Positions 17,710 through 24,894 of a DNA stretch of 64,000 nt are shown piece after piece (the stretch's first letter is position 1; every line of letters starts with the position of its first letter). The notes beneath the pieces were generated by a model. It ran no database searches, was not told where the DNA came from, and saw only the letters and a program-made list of their open reading frames with translations. A program made the translations under genes and the position numbers. This DNA comes from CAWFGW01 sp963815495 (lineage in GTDB: Bacteria > Bacteroidota > Bacteroidia > Cytophagales > JAAEPT01), in assembly GCA_963815495.1 (NCBI GenBank), contig CAWFGW010000029.1:318764-382763 (forward strand), given 5' to 3'.

Positions 17710-18423
17710 TTAGCTGGCGAGATAAAAATTGTGCTCTGAAATTTCGTTTCGGAGAATATCAGCATTCTCTATTCCTATTTTCTTTCCTAAATTACGTACA
17801 ACACCTTCTTTTTTTAGTGATGAAAGCATCCGAATAACCTGTTCTTCGGTCGTTCCAGAAAAATCTGCGATCTCTTTTCTACTGAGCTGTTGATTTAATA
17901 AGTTATTTGTCTGACCAAATTTGCGTTCCAGGTACAATAAGGTATCAATCACCCGTTCTCTCACCGTCATCTGCGCCAGCTTACGTACTTTAGTTTCACT
18001 TTTATTTAATTCTGAGGCATAAAAAAGCATTAATTCATAAGTGAGCGCTGGAATTGCTTTTAACATCTCTAACATCACTTTATTGGAAAAATTACACACC
18101 ACCGTGTCTTCTATGGCTTCGGCAGATATGTGGTATTGCTCCCCCACAGCAAAGCCACGATGGCCTACTATCTCGCCATCCTGACAAAAGCGAACAATTT
18201 GTTCACGGCCGTTGATGCCGGTTTGTGCGACCTTGCATTTTCCTTTATAGATAAAGAACAACCCCTGAACGGGCGCTCCCTCAACGATAAATTGCCTTCC
18301 CTTTTTGCTAATCAGCGTGTTTCTTTGTGCTAATAAAGTCTCTCCTGCTGGTGTTAGACAAGTTTTTTTTATCAAGCAGGAGTTATTGGAACAGTCAGAG
18401 CAAGGAGTAGATGAAATAGCCAT
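17710..18423 (-). CDS. Crp/Fnr-family regulator with N-terminal cysteine cluster
   Basis: About 237 residues from the ATG at 18423 (a TTG 21 bases upstream is possible, but it falls before the likely transcription start). The N-terminus carries C-x2-C-x4-C-x5-C (CSDCSNNSCLIKKTC), reminiscent of the Fe-S ligands of Fnr. A cyclic-nucleotide-type effector domain follows at about 30-145, with a further Cys in VVCNFSN. A C-terminal HTH_Crp domain has recognition helix TEEQVIRMLSSL, keeping the Glu and Arg that read bases in Fnr. It may sense O2, NO or redox state. It sits between the nrt operon and nir genes and has the palindrome in its own promoter, so autoregulation is likely. Confidence 0.88.
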   Translation of the reverse strand: MAISSTPCSDCSNNSCLIKKTCLTPAGETLLAQRNTLISKKGRQFIVEGAPVQGLFFIYKGKCKVAQTGINGREQIVRFCQDGEIVGHRGFAVGEQYHISAEAIEDTVVCNFSNKVMLEMLKAIPALTYELMLFYASELNKSETKVRKLAQMTVRERVIDTLLYLERKFGQTNNLLNQQLSRKEIADFSGTTEEQVIRMLSSLKKEGVVRNLGKKIGIENADILRNEISEHNFYLAS

Positions 18424-18441
18424 ACTTAGTTTCGTTTGAAA

Positions 18442-18463
18442 CAAAAGTAAGTAATTTTACTTA
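18442..18463 (-). promoter_or_regulatory. Promoter of the Fnr-like gene: -7 element and overlapping palindrome
   Basis: On the minus strand TACTTTTG (18449-18442) is an exact TAnnTTTG Bacteroidota -7 element, about 20 bases before the ATG. Directly upstream is the palindrome AAGTAATTTTACTT (18449-18462), a full match to AMGTA-N4-TACKT, extendable to 16 bp. The overlap would let the bound protein control its own promoter. Confidence 0.7.
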
Positions 18464-18505
18464 TTAAAAACAACAAAAGTTGATTTAAGAAAATGAATTC
18501 CTACT

Positions 18506-18557
18506 CGAATCTTAGGCTTACAATAGGCAAATTCCACATCGGGGCGCGGAATGAACG
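18506..18557. repeat. REP-like palindromic repeat, left of the IS
   Basis: ATTCCACATCGGGGCGCGGAAT forms an imperfect hairpin (in sequence order: ATTCC, loop, GCGGAAT). The 52-base unit, starting CGAATCTTAGGCTTAC and ending GGAATGAACG, is clearly related to the copy at 19950-20000 on the other side of the IS110 gene. Confidence 0.65.
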
Positions 18558-18570
18558 TGTTAAACTAAAC

Positions 18571-18752
18571 CGTCATTCCTTTAGGTTTACCATATTGTAT
18601 TATTTCAAGGGAGAAGATTATCTTGAAGTAAATAGAAAGCTGACAGGGTGAACTATCGTCATTCCTTTAGGTTTACCATATTGTATTATTTCAAGGGAGA
18701 AGATTATCTTGAAGTAAATAGAAAGCTGACAGGGTGAACTATCGTCATTCCT
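18571..18752. repeat. Tandem duplication of an 86-base unit in the IS left end
   Basis: Two identical 86-base units (18571-18656 and 18657-18742) each start CGTCATTCCTTTAGG and end CAGGGTGAACTAT. The first 10 bases of a third copy follow (18743-18752). Each unit carries CTGACAGGG, one arm of the hairpin at 18726-18791. Two identical copies imply a recent event. Confidence 0.95.
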
Positions 18753-18791
18753 AGTTTTCGTAGAACTATTTCCGGATTAAGTCCCTGTCAG
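18726..18791 (+). ncRNA. Candidate IS110 bridge RNA stem-loop
   Basis: CTGACAGGG (18726-18734) pairs perfectly with CCCTGTCAG (18783-18791) around a 48-base interior. A small stem TAGTT/AACTA lies inside, and T-rich sequence follows. It sits about 95 bases upstream of the IS110 transposase, where IS110-group elements encode the structured bridge RNA that guides target and donor choice. The assignment is positional and structural only; no guide loops were matched. Confidence 0.4.
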
Positions 18792-18885
18792 TTTTATTAG
18801 GAGCAAGATTCAAATAGAAATTTGGGAAAGACCCATTATCAAAGGAATTGAATAATACTCCATTATTTACTTAAACAATAAAGGT

Positions 18886-19887
18886 ATGGAATTTAACTGG
18901 TTTGTAGGTATAGATGTAAGTAAACAGACGTTTGATGTCGCATTTAAGAAAGGGTCTGAAGCTTATGTTCACACCAAATATTCAAATAATAAAAAAGGAA
19001 TAAACGAGTTCCTAAAGTACCTTAAAATCAATAAGGTGTTTGTTAAGACTGGTTTAATATGTTTAGAGCATACAGGTATTTACACCCATTTATTACTAGA
19101 CATGCTAAGTAGTAAATATGCAAACATTTGGTTAGAACACGCCTTGAGTATTAAAAGATCTTTAGGACTTCGTAGAGGGAAAAATGACAAGGTAGATTCA
19201 ATGAGAATAGCAGAATATGCTTATCGATTTCAAGACCAAAGTGTGTTGTGGCAACCTGCCAGGGAAGAAATAAATAAGCTGAAAAGACTTATTTCGTTGA
19301 GATTTAGATTAATAAAAACAAAAAAACTGCTTAATGCACCTCTAATTGAAAGTGACGATGTTAAGGCTTTATCTTTTAATGATGTTAAACGGTTGACTCT
19401 GCCAATCATCAAAAAACTCGACCTTCAAATCAATGAATTGGAACAAGAAATCGATTTGTTAATTAAATCCGACCAGCACTTAAATAGATTAGAAGAAATC
19501 ATAACATCTGTAGATGGTGTAGGTAGAGTAACTGCTTGGCAAATGATTGCTGCGACAAATGAATTTAAAGACTTTAAGAATGCAAGACAGTTTGCTTGTT
19601 ATAGTGGAGTTGTTCCTTTTGAACATAGTTCAGGAAGTAGTATTTCTTCAAAACCAAGAGTAAGTCATTTGGCTAATAAACGAATGAAAGAATTATTACA
19701 CCTCTCAGCCTTATCTGCAACGATAATGAAGGGGGAATTAAACGATTATTATAATCGGAAAGTAAAAGAAGGAAAAAACAAAATGCTTGTATTAAACAAC
19801 ATCAGGAATAAGTTAACTCAGCGAGTCTTTTCTTGTATCTCACAAAATAGAAAATATGAAAAATCTTATACTCATTCACTTGCTTAA
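18886..19887 (+). CDS. IS110-family DEDD transposase
   Basis: 333 residues. The N-terminal DEDD RuvC-like domain has D10 (GIDVSKQTFDV), E61 (LEHTGIY), D101 and D104 (KNDKVDSMRIAEYA). A coiled middle precedes the C-terminal Transposase_20 domain (SVDGVGRVTAWQMI), with a serine-rich segment GSSISSKPRVSH holding the family's nucleophilic Ser. The gene is intact and full length, so the element may be active. The ATG at 18886 follows directly after the left-end non-coding region. Confidence 0.93.
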   Translation: MEFNWFVGIDVSKQTFDVAFKKGSEAYVHTKYSNNKKGINEFLKYLKINKVFVKTGLICLEHTGIYTHLLLDMLSSKYANIWLEHALSIKRSLGLRRGKNDKVDSMRIAEYAYRFQDQSVLWQPAREEINKLKRLISLRFRLIKTKKLLNAPLIESDDVKALSFNDVKRLTLPIIKKLDLQINELEQEIDLLIKSDQHLNRLEEIITSVDGVGRVTAWQMIAATNEFKDFKNARQFACYSGVVPFEHSSGSSISSKPRVSHLANKRMKELLHLSALSATIMKGELNDYYNRKVKEGKNKMLVLNNIRNKLTQRVFSCISQNRKYEKSYTHSLA

Positions 19888-19949
19888 ACCATAGAAATCC
19901 AGAAAGCGAAGTAGAACGTAGCTTGTCCGGAATCTACCTATCATGGAAA

Positions 19950-20000
19950 CGAATGCTTGGCTTACGATAAGTGGATTCTGCATCGAGGTGCGGAATGACG
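19950..20000. repeat. REP-like palindromic repeat, right of the IS
   Basis: ATTCTGCA, loop TCGAGG, TGCGGAAT forms a clean hairpin. The whole 51-base unit parallels 18506-18557 (CTTGGCTTACGATAAG against CTTAGGCTTACAATAG). Its GGAATGACG end is the reverse complement of the CGTCATTCC start of the 86-base repeat. Confidence 0.65.
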
Positions 20001-20029
20001 CTTGGAGAGTTTAACTCCCCCCTTCCATT

Positions 20030-20731
20030 CTAATTAATCAAATTATTCTGTAACGCTACGCGCACTAAATCTGCAGCATTGTTCACCCCAAGCTTTTTCA
20101 TGATATTCAACCGGTGGGTTTCTATCGTCCGCACACTAATGCCCAACTCTTCAGCAATGATCTTGTTGCTTGCTCCGTTCACAACTTTGGATAGAATCTG
20201 TTTTTCACGCTTCGTGATGTCATACATAGACAAATCAACCATGGAAGCAGATCCCGTTTCTGGCGTTCTGACCTGACTTGGTGCTCCACCTACGGTAGTT
20301 AAGTATTGGTTGACGATAATACTGGAAATCTCACTGCTAAAGTATTTTTCTCCTGCAGCGACTTTATTAATCGCTTTTATAAACTTTATCTTATCCGTGT
20401 CTTTGAGGATATAACCATGTGCCCCCAGATTCACTGCATTCAACACATATTCTTCACGATCAAACATCGACAGCATTAAAATGCGAGTCTTCGTCTTTTG
20501 ATTCACTAATTCTCTTGCGGCTTCTATCCCGGTCATGTCTGGCATGCTGATGTCCGTAATAAGCACATCAGGGTTATATTCAATTACTTTTTGGATGGCT
20601 TCTCTTCCATTGGATGCTTCAGCCACTACTTCTATGTAATCCTCTGATTCTATCATTTGCTTAATTCCTGTACGCACAATTTCGTGGTCATCGGCAAGCA
20701 CTACTGTTATTTTCTGTTGTTCCTTATTCAT
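20030..20731 (-). CDS. NarL/FixJ-family response regulator
   Basis: 233 residues. Receiver domain at 1-125 with phospho-acceptor D60 (DVLITDISMPD), acidic pair D14-D15 (VLADDHEIVR) and K110 (GYILKD). C-terminal LuxR-type HTH at about 168-230 (LTKR-type start ITKREKQIL, recognition region SVRTIETHRLNIMKKLGV). Overlaps the kinase stop by 8 bases, so they form a two-component pair. A role in nitrate/nitrite response is inferred from the partner's NarX-like sensor and the surrounding nrt/nir genes. Confidence 0.92.
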   Translation of the reverse strand: MNKEQQKITVVLADDHEIVRTGIKQMIESEDYIEVVAEASNGREAIQKVIEYNPDVLITDISMPDMTGIEAARELVNQKTKTRILMLSMFDREEYVLNAVNLGAHGYILKDTDKIKFIKAINKVAAGEKYFSSEISSIIVNQYLTTVGGAPSQVRTPETGSASMVDLSMYDITKREKQILSKVVNGASNKIIAEELGISVRTIETHRLNIMKKLGVNNAADLVRVALQNNLIN

Positions 20732-22574
20732 AACTTTGATTAAATATATCTTCCTCTAAAGCTAATTCTACAAATATTGTGGTCCCTTTGGTGGGAACCG
20801 AATTAATATACAAGCGTGCATTAATTAAATCGGCACGCTCTCTAATGTTGTTCAATCCATTGCCTGATTCACGGGTACGGTTCAGCTTCTCAATTTCAGA
20901 CAAATTAAAGCCTTGACCATCATCCTCGATAATCAAATTAACAAATTCCACATCGTTGGTCAATTTCACCTTAATAATTGATGCGTTGGAATATTTAATG
21001 GCATTGTTAATACTCTCCTGACATATGCGATAAAGTGAGATTTCGATGTTTTTATTGAATCGTTTGTCTATGGTGGACTTATCACTAAACTCTATAGGTA
21101 TAGTCGTGGCATTTTGTGACACGGTAACCAGCTCACGCATGGCTGCGGACAAACCATAGTCTTGTAAAACGGTAGGTAATAAATCCGAAGAGATCCGCCT
21201 TACTTCACGAATAGTCGTTTGCAGCAAGGATTTAAAGTCCGCTAGTCGTTTCATTTCTTTCTCTTCGGTGGAAGAAAACGATTCCAACCCAAATTTTAAG
21301 GCGGTAAGCATTTGCCCAATGCCATCATGAATTTCTTGCGACATGCGTTTCCGCTCCCGCTCCTGCCCTGTGATGATGGAACTCGAACGGATTTTTTGTT
21401 CATACTGTTGCTTCAACAGTTTTGCTTCATTCATCTTTTGAAGCTCCAGTTCGGTTTCTTTTCTTTTGGTGATGTCCGAACAAATGACCAAATACTGATA
21501 CAGCTGACCTTCTATCGAAACAATCGGAATAATGGTAACGTCCAACCAAAAGAAGGTGTGGTCCTTCGCATGATCATAAATTTCTCCTTGCCAGACTTCT
21601 CTACAGCGGTCGGGGTTGCGGATGTGCTCATAAACAATACTTTCTTCTGCTCCTAAATTATTCTCAAACAGCATTTTACCTAGTAACTGATCCAATGAGT
21701 AACGAGTGATGTCACAGTATTTTTTATTGGCATAGGTAATCTGGCCCTTGCTATCGGTTCGGATTAAAATGGTGGCTTCGTTTAAGGCAAAATTGATGTC
21801 ACGTAGGTCTTTATTAAACCGCATCAGCGAGACATTGGCATCCCGCAATTCATTGGCCAATGCTTTCGATTTGGACTCAGACTCCACCAAATCTGAAATA
21901 ACCGACTTGATTTTTTTACCTACCGGATTGAAGATAAAAATGACTTCCAGGAACAAAGTGAAAATTACTATGGAAAGCAAGAGGGTTTCTAACTGCTTGA
22001 GTTTCTCTAACTTGTCTTTGGCTTCTTCCGCATATTGCGAGACGATGGCATCCATTGCCTGTAAGAAAGCAGCCTCATTCTCTAAAATAAGCCGTTTATA
22101 TTGTGGCACTTGAGAAAAATCATTGGCTTTTACTGCTGCCACTAACCCCTCTGAACCTGTTTTAATTTTTTGGTAATGCGGCTCGATTTCAATGAACAAT
22201 TTATTGATTCGAGCACTGTTGGTGGGTGGTACATCCAATTCCTGATCACCATTTTTTAATCCGTTATGGAATTTAATCCATGTAGCTAAGGTCTTGGAAA
22301 ACTCATCCTCATTCACTTTACCCGAGGCTACATCAGTCATCTTCAACGCCATTTTACTGATCTTCTGACTGAGCATCCTTTGCCGGCCCGCTACGTTCAC
22401 AACATTGGAATCATTTTTTTGTTGTGAAATAATACGTTGTACCAATACGTAACTCGATACCGTAACCACTGCCACTGCTGTAAGGGCAATAGCATACATG
22501 ACGTTAAAATATCTAAACGTTCTACGATCGGAGCGATCGGAAAAAACAAACTTACTTTTAAGTACGTTTTTCAT
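20724..22574 (-). CDS. NarX-like sensor histidine kinase with PAS domain
   Basis: 616 residues. TM1 at 24-47, periplasmic PilJ/NarX-type four-helix sensor at 48-197, TM2 at 198-216, PAS at 256-370, HisKA_3 with phospho-His H416 (MSQEIHDGIGQML), then HATPase at 505-608 (N-box RICQESINNAIKYS, DDGQGF, GNGLNNIRERADL). The NarX P-box signature that binds nitrate or nitrite is recognisable as NVAGRQRMLSQKI (60-72). Unlike E. coli NarX it carries a PAS domain. It is transcribed divergently from the TrpD2-like gene, with one palindromic site between. Confidence 0.9.
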   Translation of the reverse strand: MKNVLKSKFVFSDRSDRRTFRYFNVMYAIALTAVAVVTVSSYVLVQRIISQQKNDSNVVNVAGRQRMLSQKISKMALKMTDVASGKVNEDEFSKTLATWIKFHNGLKNGDQELDVPPTNSARINKLFIEIEPHYQKIKTGSEGLVAAVKANDFSQVPQYKRLILENEAAFLQAMDAIVSQYAEEAKDKLEKLKQLETLLLSIVIFTLFLEVIFIFNPVGKKIKSVISDLVESESKSKALANELRDANVSLMRFNKDLRDINFALNEATILIRTDSKGQITYANKKYCDITRYSLDQLLGKMLFENNLGAEESIVYEHIRNPDRCREVWQGEIYDHAKDHTFFWLDVTIIPIVSIEGQLYQYLVICSDITKRKETELELQKMNEAKLLKQQYEQKIRSSSIITGQERERKRMSQEIHDGIGQMLTALKFGLESFSSTEEKEMKRLADFKSLLQTTIREVRRISSDLLPTVLQDYGLSAAMRELVTVSQNATTIPIEFSDKSTIDKRFNKNIEISLYRICQESINNAIKYSNASIIKVKLTNDVEFVNLIIEDDGQGFNLSEIEKLNRTRESGNGLNNIRERADLINARLYINSVPTKGTTIFVELALEEDIFNQSYE

Positions 22575-22583
22575 TTTTGGTTT

Positions 22584-22597
22584 AAGTACAAGTGCGT
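22584..22597. promoter_or_regulatory. AMGTA-N4-TACKT-like palindrome in the kinase/TrpD2 divergent promoter
   Basis: AAGTACAAGTGCGT matches 13 of 14 positions. It lies 10 bases from the kinase ATG and 27 bases from the TrpD2-like ATG, in the only 50 bases between them, so one site could serve both directions. Confidence 0.45.
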
Positions 22598-22624
22598 AAA
22601 TTTATAGGAATTTTACGTAGAAGT

Positions 22625-23899
22625 ATGACAAATCAAGAGCAATTAGCACAAATCCTTAAAAAAAAGGGCATAGGACCAGAAAGCAGCAAAAGCCTGTTAG
22701 CTGAAGACATCGACCAACTGAAAACCCTCTTTTTAACCGATGACACCAGTTTAACTACGAAAGCTACGGTGCTTACCGCTTTACTGACGTTAGCACCTAC
22801 TGCCATAGAAGCCGACTTTGTCGCTGAAATTCGCTCCAACCCCACGGACTTTTTACCGCAGGAACTTTTGCCTTTTATTACGGGCGACACCAATAGTTAT
22901 CAATCAACTATTAATGAGGTAATTAAACACGAAAACCTGACATTTGATGCTGCTGAAACAGGGGCACACCACTTGTTTGACAAGTCGCCTGAATATTTAA
23001 AAGGTGCTTTTTTAGAGGCTGAACGCCTGAAAAGAGAAACTTACGAGGAAAATAGTGCCTTCTTTCAAGTACTGAAAAGCCATGTACCTTCTCAAAAAGC
23101 GAATATCAAAACCTTGATTGACCTGGGCGACAGCTACGATGGTTGCAACCGCACGCCTTCGCTCAATTTATTTTTAGCGTGTTTGTTGGCTGCTGCTGGT
23201 CACCCGACCATCGTACATAGTGTGGATGAAGTGGCTCCTAAGGAAGGGGTAACACATCATCAAATCCTAAAAGCGGCAGGTAAAAACCCTTTAAAGCAGA
23301 CTTCTGAAGCGATTGCTGATTTAGAGTCGGAGAAAATTGGCTGGACCCACCTTGATCAACAAATCTATCACCCCCAACTGTATGGATTAAAAAAAGTACG
23401 TAAGGAAATGGTGAAACGTCCGTTCCTGGCTACGTTTGAAAAAATGTTGCAGCCGATTGTGGCGGAACAAAATTACGTAGTCTCCCAATACACACATAAA
23501 CACTACAAATTGGAGGTTGCCCGACTGCTCCATGATTTCTGTTCTTTTGATAAAGCTATCCATGTGAAAGGAATTGAAGGCACGTGTATGATTAATCCTA
23601 AAATACCGGCTGAATGTGTTCTTATTGCTGAAGACATGAAAGAAATCACTATCTATGGGGCTGAACTGGGATTCCCCGATTCGTTAGGACGCTACGACAA
23701 TATCACTCCTGAACTGTGCCTTTCTATTGGTTTGGAAATACTTCATGATAAAGATCTCCCTGAAAAAAACTTTCTGATTTTTCAAGGGGCTACGCTATTA
23801 CATTATTTAAAGGAAATCTCCTTTGAATCAGCCAAAAAACTGTTAGAAACTACTTTATCGAGCAAAAAAGCGCTGCAACACTGGGAAAATCTGAAATAA
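22625..23899 (+). CDS. TrpD2-like glycosyl/phosphoribosyltransferase family 3 protein
   Basis: About 424 residues from the ATG at 22625; a GTG 33 bases upstream overlaps the palindrome and is less likely. The N-terminal helical domain (LAQILKKKGIG to about 70) and the segment DLGDSYDGCNRTPSLNLFLACLLAAAG, VDEVAPKEGVTHHQILKAAG correspond to the anthranilate phosphoribosyltransferase fold. The GTGGD-type phosphate loop is altered to LGDSYDG, as in TrpD2/YbiB nucleic-acid-binding relatives rather than true TrpD. It lies directly upstream of nirB, 95 bases away, so it is likely in the nitrite regulon. Its role there is not established. Confidence 0.7.
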   Translation: MTNQEQLAQILKKKGIGPESSKSLLAEDIDQLKTLFLTDDTSLTTKATVLTALLTLAPTAIEADFVAEIRSNPTDFLPQELLPFITGDTNSYQSTINEVIKHENLTFDAAETGAHHLFDKSPEYLKGAFLEAERLKRETYEENSAFFQVLKSHVPSQKANIKTLIDLGDSYDGCNRTPSLNLFLACLLAAAGHPTIVHSVDEVAPKEGVTHHQILKAAGKNPLKQTSEAIADLESEKIGWTHLDQQIYHPQLYGLKKVRKEMVKRPFLATFEKMLQPIVAEQNYVVSQYTHKHYKLEVARLLHDFCSFDKAIHVKGIEGTCMINPKIPAECVLIAEDMKEITIYGAELGFPDSLGRYDNITPELCLSIGLEILHDKDLPEKNFLIFQGATLLHYLKEISFESAKKLLETTLSSKKALQHWENLK

Positions 23900-23926
23900 A
23901 AACTACGTATTTTTATTGTTATTTTT

Positions 23927-23971
23927 ACGTATTTATACTTGCTTTTTAGATTTTGTTACGTATTTTTGCTT
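23927..23971 (+). promoter_or_regulatory. nirB promoter palindromes
   Basis: ACGTATTTATACTT (23927-23940) is a full match to AMGTA-N4-TACKT, 55 bases before the nirB ATG. A second site ACGTATTTTTGCTT (23958-23971) matches 13 of 14. A weaker half site TACGTA lies at 23904. TATACTTG (23934-23941) is one base off a -7 element. Confidence 0.68.
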
Positions 23972-23994
23972 AACAAATCGACAAAGCACACACA

Positions 23995-24894
23995 ATGGAT
24001 ACATCAACAAACAAATCAAACATCGTTGTCATCGGTAATGGAATGGTTGGCTACAAATTTTTAGAGAAGCTTGTAGCGAAAGGATTACACGAAGTATATA
24101 ATGTCATTGCCTTTGGAGAGGAACCCTACGTAGCTTACGACCGCGTACACTTGTCGGAGTACTTTGCTGACTCTGATTTTGAAGCGTTGCAAATGGCTCC
24201 AAAAAACTGGTATGAAGAAAACAACATCACGCTATACTCTTCGGATCCGGTGATCGATATTAACACAGAAGCAAAAACTATCACTTCCCACAAAGGATTA
24301 ACCATCAACTACGACAAACTTATTTTTGCATCGGGTTCTGGGGCTTTTGTTCCTCCGATTGAAGGGGTAGAAAAAGACGGTATTTTTGTTTATCGGACCA
24401 TTGAAGATTTAGATGCGATCATCTCCTACGCTAAAAATGCCAAAACTGCTGCTGTTATTGGTGGTGGTCTGTTAGGTCTGGAAGCTGCAAAAGCATTATT
24501 GGATTTAAAACTAGAAGCACACGTAGTCGAATTTGCGCCCCGTCTGATGCCCAGACAGCTGGATGCGGATGGTTCGGATTTTTTACAGGCTAAAATTGAA
24601 GCTTTGGGTGTCGGCATTCATTTGAATAAAAACACAAGCGAGTTTGTTGGTGAAGGGAAGGTTCGGGCCATGCACTTTGTGGATGGTTCCGAATTACCTG
24701 TTGACATGGTGGTTATTTCTGCGGGTATCAAACCTCGGGATGAAGTAGCTAAAGCTGCTGGTCTCGAAACGGGTACACGAGGCGGTATTGTGGTTAACGA
24801 CAACTTGGAAACCTCTGCCCCTGATGTGTACGCAATCGGGGAATGTGCTTTATACCAGGGCATGATTTACGGACTTGGTAGCGCCTGGGTATGA
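23995..24894 (+). CDS. nirB: NirB N-terminal part: FAD/NADH-binding half
   Basis: 299 residues; pyridine-nucleotide-disulphide oxidoreductase part of NADH-dependent nitrite reductase. FAD-binding GxGxxG in VVIGNGMVGYKFLEKL (about 10-25) and NADH-binding VIGGGLLGLEAAKAL near 155. The FAD-site Asp segment is APDVYAIGECALYQG. The last five residues (GSAWV) are out-of-frame after the extra G; the true sequence continues in the next frame. Starts at ATG after a CA-rich leader (GCACACACA). Confidence 0.85.
   Translation: MDTSTNKSNIVVIGNGMVGYKFLEKLVAKGLHEVYNVIAFGEEPYVAYDRVHLSEYFADSDFEALQMAPKNWYEENNITLYSSDPVIDINTEAKTITSHKGLTINYDKLIFASGSGAFVPPIEGVEKDGIFVYRTIEDLDAIISYAKNAKTAAVIGGGLLGLEAAKALLDLKLEAHVVEFAPRLMPRQLDADGSDFLQAKIEALGVGIHLNKNTSEFVGEGKVRAMHFVDGSELPVDMVVISAGIKPRDEVAKAAGLETGTRGGIVVNDNLETSAPDVYAIGECALYQGMIYGLGSAWV

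Larger units (their letters stand above)
18558..19949 (+). mobile_element. IS110-family insertion sequence (approximate limits)
   Basis: The transposase gene with about 330 bases of non-coding left end and 60 bases of right end lies between two REP-like units. IS110 elements lack long terminal inverted repeats, so the exact ends cannot be set by eye. The limits given are the inner edges of the flanking REP units. Confidence 0.6.

Noticed and set aside
18424..18444. TTG start adding seven residues to the Fnr-like protein
   Set aside because: The TTG lies inside the likely -7 element, so it would precede the transcription start.
18571..18752. CRISPR array
   Set aside because: The repeats are 86 bases, identical and directly adjoining, with no spacers and no cas genes.
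22592..22624. GTG start adding eleven residues to the TrpD2-like protein
   Set aside because: It overlaps the palindromic site, and the family homology starts after the ATG at 22625.
8745..23971. NarL heptamer (7-2-7) sites as explanation of the palindrome
   Set aside because: NarL sites have TAC outside and GTA inside on an inverted repeat; here the order is GTA-N4-TAC.
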